40,241 nt of DNA from Candidatus Staskawiczbacteria bacterium (GTDB lineage: Bacteria; Patescibacteria; Paceibacteria; Paceibacterales; Staskawiczbacteraceae). A program made the position numbers and the translations under genes. The DNA lies in contig CAILLM010000007.1 in the NCBI GenBank assembly GCA_903835075.1, positions 1-40,241 on the forward strand, in the 5' to 3' direction. Below the pieces are notes generated by a model. The model worked only from the letters and a program-made list of their open reading frames with translations, made no database searches and was not told where the DNA came from. Shown in pieces: positions 14,808 through 22,669 of this stretch (position 1 is the first letter of the stretch; every line of letters begins with the position of its first letter).

Positions 14808-15791
14808 ATGATAGTCTTTTTATACGGACAAGATTCATATAGGTCAAAAAGAAAATTAGAAGAGATAATTTTAAGTTACAAAGAAAAGCACAAGTCTGGG
14901 CTTAATTTAATTTATGTGGATGCAGTTGATAAAAACTTTGTTGATTTTTATGGCAACTTAAAAATTAATTCAATGTTTGCTGAAAAAAAATTGATAATTA
15001 TACAAAATGTTTTTGTTAATAAAAAATTTCAGGAAGATTTTTTAGAAAATGTTAAAGAATTGGAAAATATAAAAGATATAGTTGTAATTTATGAAGATAT
15101 TGCCCCAGATCAAAGACTCAAAATTTTTAAATTATTACAAAAGCACGCCAAATGCCAAGAGTTTAATTATTTGTCTCCGGCAAATTTACGGAAATGGGTA
15201 ATGAATGAATTTTCCGCCCAAGGCAGACCAGCCTCGGGCTGGGAAAATAATAAATTAAAAATAAATAATGATGCCGTTGATTTGCTCATTAATTTTGTTG
15301 GGAGTGACTTGTGGAGAATGACAAATGAAATTGAAAAGCTGACAAACTATATTGCTGCTTGGGATAATAAAAAAGATTTGATTGTAGAAAAAAGAGATGT
15401 GGAATTATTGGTAAAGCCCAATATTGAAAATGATATTTTTAAAACTATTGATGCATTGGCTTCTAAAAATAAAAAATTAGCGTTGTCTTTGTTGCATAAA
15501 CACCTTGATAATGGAGACGCGCCTTTATATTTGCTTTCGATGATAGCTTATCAATTTAGGAATCTTTTAATTATCAAAGACTTGCAAGAATCACAGACGC
15601 CTTATGGATTTATTGCTAAAAAGTCAGGACTGCACCCATTTGTTGTTCAAAAAAGTGGTTATTTATGCAACCAATTTTCAATGGCTGAATTAAAAAAAAT
15701 ATACCAGAAAATTTTTCAAATAGATTCTGATATTAAGACTGGAAGGGCAGATTCAGAAACAGCCATAGATGTGTTGCTTTCAGAAATTTAA
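14808..15791 (+). CDS. holA: DNA polymerase III delta subunit (clamp loader)
   Basis: Clamp-loader subunit that opens the DnaN ring. Family pattern: N-terminal IVFLYGQDSYRSKRKLEEI, the KLIIIQNVF strand, VVIYEDIAPDQRLKIFKLLQKHAKCQEF, the domain II block ELLVKPNIENDIFKTIDALASKNKKLALSLLHKHLDNGDAPLYLLSMIAYQFRNLL, and the C-terminal SDIKTGRADSETAIDVLL. Length (327) is normal for HolA. A short insert (SAQGRPASGWENN, about 137-149) is encoded by a palindromic GC patch. It converges on rpsT across a shared terminator, a common neighbour pair. Confidence 0.93.
   Translation: MIVFLYGQDSYRSKRKLEEIILSYKEKHKSGLNLIYVDAVDKNFVDFYGNLKINSMFAEKKLIIIQNVFVNKKFQEDFLENVKELENIKDIVVIYEDIAPDQRLKIFKLLQKHAKCQEFNYLSPANLRKWVMNEFSAQGRPASGWENNKLKINNDAVDLLINFVGSDLWRMTNEIEKLTNYIAAWDNKKDLIVEKRDVELLVKPNIENDIFKTIDALASKNKKLALSLLHKHLDNGDAPLYLLSMIAYQFRNLLIIKDLQESQTPYGFIAKKSGLHPFVVQKSGYLCNQFSMAELKKIYQKIFQIDSDIKTGRADSETAIDVLLSEI
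15216..15243. repeat. GC-rich palindromic insert in holA
   Basis: CCAGCC-TCG-GGCTGG hairpin flanked by outer CCCA/TGGG pairs, in frame, encoding AQGRPASGW within an otherwise AT-rich gene. Confidence 0.7.
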
Positions 15792-15816
15792 AAACCACCC
15801 AAAAGGGTGGTTTTTT
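15790..15816. terminator. Bidirectional terminator between holA and rpsT
   Basis: AAAACCACCC/GGGTGGTTTT stem with AAAA loop and T-run, usable on both strands by the convergent genes. Confidence 0.92.
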
Positions 15817-15832
15817 GTTGCCTTATTTTTTA

Positions 15833-15852
15833 CCTACCTACCGGCAGGCAGG
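15833..15852. repeat. Palindromic element supplying the rpsT C-terminus
   Basis: On the minus strand CCTGCCTGCC is followed by GGTAGGTAGG; with G-U pairs this is a complete 10-bp stem without a loop. Same unit type as 5207-5226. Confidence 0.7.
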
Positions 15853-16103
15853 TCTATTAGTTTTGTAAGGCGGGATTTTCTTCTTGAGGCATTATTTTTT
15901 TTGATAACGCCAACTTTAGCTGCCTTATCTAGCGCCCTATAAATGTCTGGAAGAAGTTTTTTTGCTTCTGCAAGATTCTTTTTTGCAACTAGAGCACGGG
16001 CCTCTTTTACTAGAGATTTTATTTTATTTTTATAGACAACATTTCGCTCATTTCTTTTAGCGGATTGTCTGATAGCTTTTTTAGCTGATTTTGTTATTGC
16101 CAT
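15834..16103 (-). CDS. rpsT: 30S ribosomal protein S20
   Basis: Primary 16S rRNA-binding protein. The basic helical sequence AITKSAKKAIRQSAKRNERN and the segment IYRALDKAAKVGVIKKNNASRRKSRLTKLI are typical. 89 residues is normal, but the last residues DLPAGR and the stop codon itself come from a CCTGCCTGCC-type palindromic element (15833-15852), so the C-terminus has been rewritten by the repeat. It follows uvrB after a 121-base gap containing a hairpin; a separate promoter is likely. Confidence 0.96.
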   Translation of the reverse strand: MAITKSAKKAIRQSAKRNERNVVYKNKIKSLVKEARALVAKKNLAEAKKLLPDIYRALDKAAKVGVIKKNNASRRKSRLTKLIDLPAGR

Positions 16104-16145
16104 AAATTTTTAGAATTTAGCGTAGTGATATAATTTTGATTTACT

Positions 16146-16172
16146 CATATAAATGGCGACACCATTTCTATG
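16146..16172 (-). promoter_or_regulatory. Hairpin in the uvrB-rpsT gap
   Basis: On the minus strand CATAGAAATGG, loop TGTCG, CCATTTATATG: an 11-position stem with one mismatch and no T-run. It lies 43 bases before the rpsT start. It could be an rpsT leader structure (S20 is autoregulated in enterobacteria) or a uvrB 3' end; unproven. Confidence 0.4.
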
Positions 16173-16224
16173 AATTTATATAGAATAAAAATACCATATA
16201 AATGCTATTTTTGCAATAGTAGCC

Positions 16225-18189
16225 CTATTTGTTGTTTAGTTTTTCAATCAAGTCTCTAATTTCTGCTGCTCGCTCAAAGTCCATATTTTTTGCTGCAATT
16301 TTCATTTCTTTTTCCAAAAGTTTTTTGTCATTTACAACCCAAAGTTCTGCAGCAACATCTTCTTTCTTTGAGAAGCCCCAATCTCTAATATCAGAGATAA
16401 TTGTTGTTGGGTGGATATTATTCTTTTTATTATAGTCTTCTTGAATTTTCCTTCTGCGGTTAATTTCTGCTATGGCGTTTTTCATGGAAAGAGTTTCTTT
16501 ATCAGCATACAAAATAACGCGTCCATTTAAATGACGGGCGGCTCTTCCCATTGTTTGAATCAGTGTAGTTTCATTTCTTAAAAAACCTTCTTTGTCAGCA
16601 TCTAAAATTGCCACCAAAGAAACTTCGGGCAAATCTATGCCTTCTCTTAACAAATTAATTCCAACTAATACGTCAAATTCACCTTGTCTAAGATTTTTTA
16701 AAATTTCAGGCCTTTCCATTGTTTTAACTTCTGAGTGCAAATATTGCGTTTTAATTCCTCTTTCAGTTAAATAATCTGCGATTTCTTCAGCTAATTTTTT
16801 TGTTAAGGTGACCACAAGTATGCGGTGGTTTTTGTTGATTTCTTTTTTTATCTCTTCCATTAAATCTTTAATTTGGTTTTCTGTGGTTTTGATTTCAATT
16901 GATGGTTCTAAAAGTCCCGTGGGTCTTATCAATTGTTCGGCAATATTTTTTCCAGCCTTTTGTTTTTCAAAGAGGGCAGGGGTGGCAGAAACATAAATTG
17001 TTTGTTTTTGTCTGGCTTCAAATTCAGCAAAAGTCAATGGCCTATTGTCTATTGCTGAGGGTAGCCTAAAACCAAAATCAATTAAAGTTTGTTTTCTGAT
17101 TTTGTCTTGTACTGACATTGCACGGATTTGTGAAACAGAAATATGAGACTCATCAATAAATATTAAATTTTGGGCCTGCCCTGAGCTTGTCGAAGGGTTA
17201 AAATAGTTAAAATAATCAACTAAAGAAAACGGTGGGCTCCCGGGTTTTCTAAACTCCATGTGGCTAGAATAGTTTTCTATGCCCTGGCACCTGCCAGTTT
17301 CAGTTAGCATTTCTATATCATAATTTGTGCGTTGCTCAAGCCTTTCTGCTTCTAAATTTTTTCCTAATTTCTTTAATTTTATTAATTGGTCCTTTAACTC
17401 TAACTTTATATTTTCAATGGCTATTTTCAGTTTATCAGAAGGTGCAACCCAAAAAGTTGCGGGGAATAAAGTAATTTTTTTACCAGAAGATCTATATTTT
17501 TTATCTAAACCAGGAATTGATTCAGAAATATTTTCTATGCTATCTCCTAAAAATTCAATGCGAAATATTTTTTCTCCTGTGACAATGTAAATTTCAATTA
17601 AGTCTCCCCGCACTCGAAAAGTTCCTGGCTTGAAATCAATATCATTTCTCTGGTATTGTAATCCAGCTAACGAAAGTATAAAATTTTTCCTACTTATTTT
17701 TTGTTTTAATTTTACTTCTAAAGATGTCCCACCATAATTTTCTGGTGAGCCAATGTTGTAAATGCAAGAAACAGAAGCAACTACAATAACGTCTTTCCTG
17801 GAAGTTACATCTTGAACTGCAGCGTGACGTAGTCTATCAATTTCTTCATTTATTTTTGCATCTTTTTCTATGTAAGTATCTGAATGTGGGATGTAGGCCT
17901 CGGGTTGATAATAATCATAATAAGAAACAAAATAATGCACTGCGTTATTCGGAAAAAATTCTTTAAACTCCTGGTAAAGCTGAGCGGCCAATGTTTTATT
18001 GGGGCAAATAACAAGTGTTGGTTTTTGGGTTTCTTCTATGACGTTTGCCATTGTAAAGGTTTTTCCAGAACCAGTAACACCCAAAAGCACCTGGTCTTTA
18101 ACTCCATTTTTTAGAGCATCAACCAATTGTTTTATGGCTTTTGGCTGGTCGCCAGTGGGCTTAAATTTTGATTTTACTTGAAATTTCAT
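16225..18189 (-). CDS. uvrB: Excinuclease ABC subunit UvrB
   Basis: Damage-verifying helicase-like core of nucleotide excision repair. Walker A is GVTGSGKT (37-44). The beta-hairpin region YYDYYQPEAYIPHSDTYIEK lies near 90-110, then IFIDESH (Walker B), VSATPALFE, GINLLREGIDLPEVSLVAILDADKEGFLR, TMGRAARH and a C-terminal UVR domain (KEMKIAAKNMDFERAAEIRDLIEKL in part). 654 residues is typical. A PSTSSGQAQ insert just before IFIDESH comes from a palindromic element (17174-17199). No uvrA or uvrC in the window. Divergent from ruvA across 34 bases. Confidence 0.97.
   Translation of the reverse strand: MKFQVKSKFKPTGDQPKAIKQLVDALKNGVKDQVLLGVTGSGKTFTMANVIEETQKPTLVICPNKTLAAQLYQEFKEFFPNNAVHYFVSYYDYYQPEAYIPHSDTYIEKDAKINEEIDRLRHAAVQDVTSRKDVIVVASVSCIYNIGSPENYGGTSLEVKLKQKISRKNFILSLAGLQYQRNDIDFKPGTFRVRGDLIEIYIVTGEKIFRIEFLGDSIENISESIPGLDKKYRSSGKKITLFPATFWVAPSDKLKIAIENIKLELKDQLIKLKKLGKNLEAERLEQRTNYDIEMLTETGRCQGIENYSSHMEFRKPGSPPFSLVDYFNYFNPSTSSGQAQNLIFIDESHISVSQIRAMSVQDKIRKQTLIDFGFRLPSAIDNRPLTFAEFEARQKQTIYVSATPALFEKQKAGKNIAEQLIRPTGLLEPSIEIKTTENQIKDLMEEIKKEINKNHRILVVTLTKKLAEEIADYLTERGIKTQYLHSEVKTMERPEILKNLRQGEFDVLVGINLLREGIDLPEVSLVAILDADKEGFLRNETTLIQTMGRAARHLNGRVILYADKETLSMKNAIAEINRRRKIQEDYNKKNNIHPTTIISDIRDWGFSKKEDVAAELWVVNDKKLLEKEMKIAAKNMDFERAAEIRDLIEKLNNK
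17174..17199. repeat. 26-base palindromic element in uvrB (shared with ileS)
   Basis: On the minus strand AACCCTTCGACAAGCTCAGG continues with GCAGGC. The copy in ileS at 34382-34407 differs at two of 26 positions but is read in another frame. The core ends CCCT/AGGG are complementary. In uvrB it is read as N-P-S-T-S-S-G-Q-A. Confidence 0.85.
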
Positions 18190-18223
18190 ATAGAATTACT
18201 TTAATACGTGATGTATTTAATTT

Positions 18224-18811
18224 ATGATAGCATTTTTAGAGGGGAAAATTATATTAAAAAAGGAAAAGTTTGTAATTGTAGAAGTGGCCGGGGTGGGCTA
18301 TAAGGTTTTTGTGTCTGCTCAGACCCTGTTTAAATTACCCGCCTCCGCCGAGGCTTCGGCGGGCAAGCCAGAAATCGATCACGTAAAACTCTTTATATAC
18401 CATGAGACAAAAGAAGACAAGTCTGATTTATATGGTTTTTTAAATTATGAGGAGCAAGAATTTTTTGAAACTTTAATGGATATTAGGGGAGTTGGGCCAA
18501 GGTCTGCTTTAGACATTTCGGCATTGGGCTCATTAGATAAAATAAAAGACAGAATTTTAAAACAAGACGAAAAAATATTTGAAGGAATTCCCGGTATTGG
18601 TTCTAAGAAAGCAATGACAATAATTTTAGAATTAACTGGAAAAATAAATATTTTAGGTCAAAAGAAAACTTCGGGCGACGAAGCTGAAAGTGCATTAGTT
18701 CAACTCGGCTTTACAAAACAACAAGCCAAAGATGCATTAAGTCGAGTACCGAGTTCTGTAAAAGATTCTGAAGACCGCATAAAACAAGCATTAAAAAACC
18801 TAGGAAGATAA
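18224..18811 (+). CDS. ruvA: Holliday junction DNA helicase RuvA
   Basis: Tetramer that holds Holliday junctions and loads RuvB. Domain I OB-fold (IAFLEGKIILKKEKFVIVEVAGVGYKVFVS in part), helix-hairpin-helix motifs (LMDIRGVGPRSALDI and FEGIPGIGSKKAMTIILEL) and the C-terminal RuvB-binding domain (ALVQLGFTKQQAKDAL) are all present. 195 residues is normal. In the OB-fold a loop has been replaced by PASAEASAGKPEID, encoded by a palindromic GC element at 18338-18364. It is followed after one base by a Nudix gene. Confidence 0.96.
   Translation: MIAFLEGKIILKKEKFVIVEVAGVGYKVFVSAQTLFKLPASAEASAGKPEIDHVKLFIYHETKEDKSDLYGFLNYEEQEFFETLMDIRGVGPRSALDISALGSLDKIKDRILKQDEKIFEGIPGIGSKKAMTIILELTGKINILGQKKTSGDEAESALVQLGFTKQQAKDALSRVPSSVKDSEDRIKQALKNLGR
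18338..18364. repeat. GC palindrome inside ruvA
   Basis: Core CCGCCGA-GGCT-TCGGCGG (18345-18362), a perfect 7-bp stem with tetraloop, in frame. Related in sequence to the element before smpB (30270-30296): both contain CGCC-AGGCT-CGG. Confidence 0.8.
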
Positions 18812-18812
18812 A

Positions 18813-19244
18813 ATGAAGAAAGGAGAAGATTTTATTGGAGTTTGTGTAACATATTTTTGCCACGATGGAAATGGTAATTTTTTATTTAACAAGCGAAGCA
18901 AAAATTGTAGAGACGAAATTGGAAATTGGGATTGCGGGGGCGGGGGAATAGAATTTGGAGATACGGTTGAAGAAACTTTAAAAAAAGAAATAAAAGAAGA
19001 ATATTGTACAGATATTTTAGGTTATGAATTTTTAGGATTTATGGATGTTCATCGCGAACACAATGGAACTAAAACTCACTGGATAGCATTAGATCACAAA
19101 GTTCTGGTTGATAGAGGAAAAGTAAAAAACGGTGAACCACATAAGTTTGATGAAATAGGTTGGTTTAAATTAGATAATTTGCCAAGCCCTCTGCATTCAC
19201 AAATTATGAATTGTATAAATGCTTATAAAGAAAAGCTATATTAA
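18813..19244 (+). CDS. Nudix hydrolase with variant Nudix box
   Basis: Hydrolase of nucleoside diphosphates linked to another moiety; substrate unknown. GIEFGDTVEETLKKEIKEEYC covers the Nudix box, but the RE of the consensus is KE and the first acidic residue is Asp, so metal binding is kept while specificity may be unusual. N-terminal GVCVTYFCHDGNGNFLFNKRS is the usual first strand. 143 residues, normal. One base after ruvA and overlapping the Mur ligase start by one base (TAATG), so the three are translationally coupled. Confidence 0.85.
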   Translation: MKKGEDFIGVCVTYFCHDGNGNFLFNKRSKNCRDEIGNWDCGGGGIEFGDTVEETLKKEIKEEYCTDILGYEFLGFMDVHREHNGTKTHWIALDHKVLVDRGKVKNGEPHKFDEIGWFKLDNLPSPLHSQIMNCINAYKEKLY

Positions 19245-20434
19245 TGAATATCAAAGACCATATCAAGAAATATACACCGAAGTTTTTATTGAATGCATAT
19301 TATTTTTGCTGGGCATTTTTGGGCGCAGTTATTTTCAGATTTCCTGGGAAAAATAAAAAAATAAAAATAATCGGGGTCACCGGTACAAGTGGAAAGTCTA
19401 CAACGGTGGATTTTATAACCAGAATTTTCGATGAGGCTGGAGAAAAAGTTGCTTCCGTTTCTTCTATTAGGTTTAAGGTTGCCGATAAAGAATGGGAGAA
19501 TAAATATAAAATGACAATGCCGGGGCGCTTTGTAATCCAAAAACTTCTAAGGCAGGCGATTAGTGCGGGCTGCAAATATGTTATTTTAGAGATTACTTCA
19601 GAAGGCATTAAGCAATTTCGTCATAAGTTTATAAATTTTGACTGTGCTGTTTTTACAAATTTATCACCAGAACACATTGAGAGTCATGGCGGATTTGAAA
19701 ATTATAAAAATGAAAAGCTGAAACTTTTCAAGGCAACAAAAAATATTCACGTCATAAATGTTGATGATAAAAATGCGAAGGATTTTTTAAATGTTCCAGC
19801 TAAAAAGAAAATTGAGTTTGGGTTGAAGGATGTAAAAAACCCGGGGTTTAATTTAAATTTAATTGGGGACTTTAATATTTTAAATGCTCTGGCTGCAATT
19901 TCTGTTGCTAAAGAATATGGAATTAGTTTTGAGATTTGTAAAAATGCCTTAGAAAAAGCTAAGGCAATCCCTGGAAGAATGGAAGTTATAGTGGAAACTC
20001 CAGCTAGAGTAATTGTTGATTATGCGCACACGCCCGAACAGCTTGAATCGGTTTATAAAACTTTCAAAGATGAAAATTTGGTTTGCGTTTTGGGTTCTTG
20101 TGGAGGAGGAAGAGATAAGTGGAAAAGGCCTGTTTTGGGAGAAATAGCAAAAAAATATTGCAAAGAAATCATAATTACAAATGAAGACCCATATGACGAA
20201 AATCCCATGGAAATTATAAACCAGGTGGCAGAAATGGCTGGACCAAATGCCAGAAAAATTTTAGACAGGAAAGAGGCCATAGAAACTGCCATAAAACTTG
20301 CTAAACCAGGTGAAGTGGTTATAATAACAGGAAAGGGGTCTGAGCCATGGATGTGCGTTGAAAATGGACGTAAAATTTCATGGAGTGACAAAAAAATAGT
20401 CAAAGATGCCTTGGAAAAAAATAAAAATAATTAA
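19244..20434 (+). CDS. Mur ligase family protein (MurE-like), lacking the N-terminal domain
   Basis: ATP-dependent amide ligase of the MurC-F/FolC superfamily. The ATP site is VTGTSGKSTT (about 44-53). GRMEVI, VDYAHTPEQLESVY, GSCGGGRDKWKRPVLGEIA and TNEDPYDENPMEIINQ match MurE central and C-terminal domains. The usual N-terminal UDP-MurNAc-binding domain is replaced by about 40 residues containing a hydrophobic stretch (LLNAYYFCWAFLGAVIF), so it may be membrane-associated or accept a different substrate. The DNPR amino-acid-specificity motif is altered to EDPYDEN. At 396 residues it is about 90 shorter than MurE. Confidence 0.85.
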   Translation: MNIKDHIKKYTPKFLLNAYYFCWAFLGAVIFRFPGKNKKIKIIGVTGTSGKSTTVDFITRIFDEAGEKVASVSSIRFKVADKEWENKYKMTMPGRFVIQKLLRQAISAGCKYVILEITSEGIKQFRHKFINFDCAVFTNLSPEHIESHGGFENYKNEKLKLFKATKNIHVINVDDKNAKDFLNVPAKKKIEFGLKDVKNPGFNLNLIGDFNILNALAAISVAKEYGISFEICKNALEKAKAIPGRMEVIVETPARVIVDYAHTPEQLESVYKTFKDENLVCVLGSCGGGRDKWKRPVLGEIAKKYCKEIIITNEDPYDENPMEIINQVAEMAGPNARKILDRKEAIETAIKLAKPGEVVIITGKGSEPWMCVENGRKISWSDKKIVKDALEKNKNN

Positions 20435-20446
20435 CATATTTTAACT

Positions 20447-20785
20447 ATGTGGAGACCATCATCAGTAGAAAGGAGGGAAGGAGAAAACAGTCCTGAAAAT
20501 GCAACAAATTCAGCTATAACAAACCTTGAAAATAAAGAGGCTGTTTCTGATACGCCTTCAACAGTATCAGAAGCTAAATGCCATATTTCAAGGGCTATTT
20601 GTGGCACAACAGGATTTCTTGTTGATCTTGGGAGGGTTTGCACATCTTTGGTCCTTAAAATAACAGGAGGTCTTTTTAAATTTGCTAAAACCGCGATAGA
20701 GAAGAGAGGCAAAATGACTTGGAAAGATGGGATGACAATAGCCAATGAAATGTTTTCTTTTGATGCAAAAAAAGAAAAAAAATAA
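20447..20785 (+). CDS. Hypothetical protein, 112 residues
   Basis: Polar, Ser/Glu/Asn-rich first half, then a more hydrophobic middle (AICGTTGFLVDLGRVCTSLVLKITGGLFKFA in part) that could be an amphipathic or membrane-associated helix, and a Lys-rich end. Two cysteines. No family recognised. It sits 12 bases after the Mur ligase and 3 bases before the next gene, as part of the rightward run. An AAAGGAGG at 20470-20477 lies inside this gene but is followed by no open frame. Confidence 0.6.
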   Translation: MWRPSSVERREGENSPENATNSAITNLENKEAVSDTPSTVSEAKCHISRAICGTTGFLVDLGRVCTSLVLKITGGLFKFAKTAIEKRGKMTWKDGMTIANEMFSFDAKKEKK

Positions 20786-20788
20786 AAT

Positions 20789-21064
20789 ATGGAAGATAAT
20801 CTATCGCAAAATATTTCTCCAAAAGAAGCGGAAATGAATTCGCGGATTTTTGATTTGGTTGTGGTTAGGGTCTTAAAAAAAGCCTATACTGATTTTGATG
20901 AACAAACTAGGAAAGAGATGGATAAGGTTTTTGCCTCAACTGATAATAGCGCAAAAGATAGTTTTATTGAAAAAAATATACCAAATTTTAAAAATATATT
21001 TGAAGAAGAGGCAAAAAAAATTGAAGAGGAATTAAAAATAGAAATAGAAAAAGAAGTAGAATAA
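20789..21064 (+). CDS. Hypothetical small helical protein
   Basis: 91 residues, strongly charged. A central predicted-helical region (IFDLVVVRVLKKAYTDFDEQTRKEMDKVF in part) and a Glu/Lys-rich C-terminal helix (FEEEAKKIEEELKIEIEKEVE) suggest a coiled coil. Small proteins of this shape are frequent in Patescibacteria. No function can be assigned. Tightly spaced between the 112-residue gene and the NIF3-like gene. Confidence 0.65.
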   Translation: MEDNLSQNISPKEAEMNSRIFDLVVVRVLKKAYTDFDEQTRKEMDKVFASTDNSAKDSFIEKNIPNFKNIFEEEAKKIEEELKIEIEKEVE

Positions 21065-21086
21065 AAACATTTAATAAAAAAATATT

Positions 21087-22034
21087 ATGAAAATACAAGA
21101 TATACAAAACTTATCAATAAAAATGGGTATGGATGCAGATTTTAGGGGGATAGAGGGTGTAGAGAAATTACTGAAACGTAAGAAGGAATTTTTTGACAAC
21201 CTTTCTCAAAAAGATAAAGAAGATTTCGACCAAGAGGCCTTAACAAACCCTTATATGGATTCAGGAATTTTAAATATTTCTGATGACAAAGAAATTAAGC
21301 GTGTCTTAGTAGGCATTGATATTGAGCCAGCAGAAATATTGCTAGCCAAGCAATTGGGTAATATTGATTTAGCTATTGCTCATCACCCAGAAGGCAAGGG
21401 CTTAGCACAATTAGCAGATGTTATGCATTTGCAAGCTGATGTTCTAAGCCAATATGGAGTGCCAATTAATATTGCAGAGTCTTTAATGAAAATTCGTATT
21501 TCTGAAGTAGCCAGAGGAGTCAATGCCATTAACCATCAAAGAACCATCGATATGGCTAGGCTTTTGGGAATAAATTTCATGAATTCACATACGCCCTGTG
21601 ACAATTTAGTAGCCCGTTTTCTAAAAAATTTAATTGAAGAAAAAAAACCCGAAACTGTTGGAGAAGTAATTTCTTTATTAAAAGAATTACCAGAATATAA
21701 AGAGGCAATGAAAATTGGAGTTGGTCCAAAAATATTTGTGGGAAGTCCAGAAAACAGAGTTGGTAAAATTGCTGTTTCTGAAATTACAGGAGGTACTGAA
21801 GGTTCTATAAAAATGTATGAGAAAATGTCACAAGCTGGAATTGGCACTGTAATTGCAATGCATACTTCTGAAGAGCACAGGAAAGAAGCTGAAGCTGCTC
21901 ACATAAACATTGTAATTGCAGGACATATGTCATCGGATTCTTTGGGGGTTAATTTGTTTATGGATGAATTAGAAAAACAAGGAATTGAGATCGTGCCGTG
22001 TTCGGGGTTTACAAGATTTTCTAGGGCAAAATAA
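21087..22034 (+). CDS. NIF3-like dinuclear metal-centre protein
   Basis: Resembles NGG1-interacting factor 3 proteins: the metal-site motif AIAHHPEG (about 92-99), the start of the second half (KIAVSEITGGTEG) and the C-terminal VIAGHMSSDSLGVN with the histidine expected for the second metal. The biochemical role of NIF3 proteins is not settled (GTP cyclohydrolase-like fold; phosphatase or hydrolase activity suggested). The first 60 residues are an extra charged helical segment. Last gene of the run that begins at ruvA; followed by an independent RNA gene. Confidence 0.8.
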   Translation: MKIQDIQNLSIKMGMDADFRGIEGVEKLLKRKKEFFDNLSQKDKEDFDQEALTNPYMDSGILNISDDKEIKRVLVGIDIEPAEILLAKQLGNIDLAIAHHPEGKGLAQLADVMHLQADVLSQYGVPINIAESLMKIRISEVARGVNAINHQRTIDMARLLGINFMNSHTPCDNLVARFLKNLIEEKKPETVGEVISLLKELPEYKEAMKIGVGPKIFVGSPENRVGKIAVSEITGGTEGSIKMYEKMSQAGIGTVIAMHTSEEHRKEAEAAHINIVIAGHMSSDSLGVNLFMDELEKQGIEIVPCSGFTRFSRAK

Positions 22035-22060
22035 ATTATTTTATGGTGGATATTAATGTG

Positions 22061-22089
22061 TTGACTGGTTTTTAATTATAGAATAAAAT
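22061..22089 (+). promoter_or_regulatory. Strong sigma-70 promoter for the 22.1-kb structured RNA
   Basis: TTGACT (22061-22066), exactly 17 bases, TAAAAT (22084-22089). Transcription expected to start near 22097, right at the base of the RNA's closing stem. Confidence 0.85.
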
Positions 22090-22096
22090 AATTAGT

Positions 22097-22267
22097 TATG
22101 AGGGGGTGTAAGATTTATTCTTAAGGACATAATAACTTGTAGTGAAGGAGGCAAAAGTATATACTTGTTTTCATTGTCCGAAGACAGGCTCGAGAAACAA
22201 GCTAACGTCATTGCAAATTATTCACCTCCTCCATAAAGGCCGTCCCAATACAATTGGGGCGGTTTTT
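22097..22267 (+). ncRNA. Structured non-coding RNA with three-part stem
   Basis: About 170 nt from promoter to terminator, without an ORF. ATGAGGGGGTG (22098-22108) pairs with CACCTCCTCCAT (22223-22234), with one bulge. The 5' side then has its own hairpin TAAGA-TTTAT-TCTTA (22109-22123). A second stem pairs 22131-22145 with 22208-22222 (14 of 15 positions). The apical region holds CTTGTTT/AAACAAG (22164-22170/22195-22201) and TGTC-CGAA-GACA (22175-22186). A separate terminator hairpin follows. The rod with an asymmetric, hairpin-bearing internal loop recalls 6S RNA, but here the side hairpin is on the 5' strand. It lacks SRP, RNase P and tRNA signatures. Identity unknown. Confidence 0.72.
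22240..22267 (+). terminator. Rho-independent terminator of the 22.1-kb RNA
   Basis: Nine-base-pair stem CCGTCCCAA/TTGGGGCGG with a five-base loop, then five T. Confidence 0.95.
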
Positions 22268-22340
22268 GTTTGAAAATTTTGTGCAGGATGTTAATATAGG
22301 GTTAAGGGTTGTATAAAGAATATATTATAATTATAAAAAT

Positions 22341-22655
22341 ATGAAGAAAACTAAAGTAAAAACTAAAGTAAAGGTTAAAGTTAAAAAGATATTGTCTACT
22401 GACAAAAAGGGAAAATTAATTGGCAGAATAACCCATTATTTTTCTAATATTGAAGTGGCGGTTATAAAATTAGCCTCTCCACTAAAAGTTGGAGAAAATA
22501 TCAGGGTTATTGGAGGGCAGGAAACTGATTTTGACCAAAAAGTAAAATCAATTCAAGTAGATCGCAAGGATGTAAAAATTGGCAAAAAGGGAGAATCTGT
22601 GGGTCTAAAAGTAGAAGAAAAAGTCCATGATGGTTATAAGGTATATAAAATTTAA
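22341..22655 (+). CDS. EF-Tu domain 2-like beta-barrel protein
   Basis: After a Lys/Val-rich leader, residues 24-104 look like the translation-factor domain 2 barrel: GKLIGRITHYFSNIEVAVIKLASPLKVGENIRVIG, QKVKSIQVDRKDV and SVGLKVEEKVHDGYKVYKI. The same fold ends U32-family peptidases, but no peptidase domain is here. Stand-alone proteins of this kind are common in Patescibacteria and are annotated only as translation-factor-like. It is 14 bases upstream of the next gene. Confidence 0.7.
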   Translation: MKKTKVKTKVKVKVKKILSTDKKGKLIGRITHYFSNIEVAVIKLASPLKVGENIRVIGGQETDFDQKVKSIQVDRKDVKIGKKGESVGLKVEEKVHDGYKVYKI

Positions 22656-22669
22656 TAAATATTTAAATA

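Noticed and set aside
16808..17590. Several plus-strand frames opposite uvrB
   Set aside because: All are antisense shadows of UvrB motifs; none has independent support.
20470..20477. Strong Shine-Dalgarno-like AAAGGAGG after the Mur ligase
   Set aside because: It is inside the 112-residue gene, and the ATG that follows (about 20498) runs into a stop within a few codons.
22151..22163. AAGTATATACTT dyad in the second RNA as a separate operator
   Set aside because: It lies within the transcribed RNA and competes with the apical stem; more simply part of the fold or chance in AT-rich sequence.
22097..22267. Identification of the second RNA as SRP RNA or RNase P
   Set aside because: It lacks the GGAA-capped, AGC-bulged SRP hairpin and the conserved RNase P core; only its own fold is supported.
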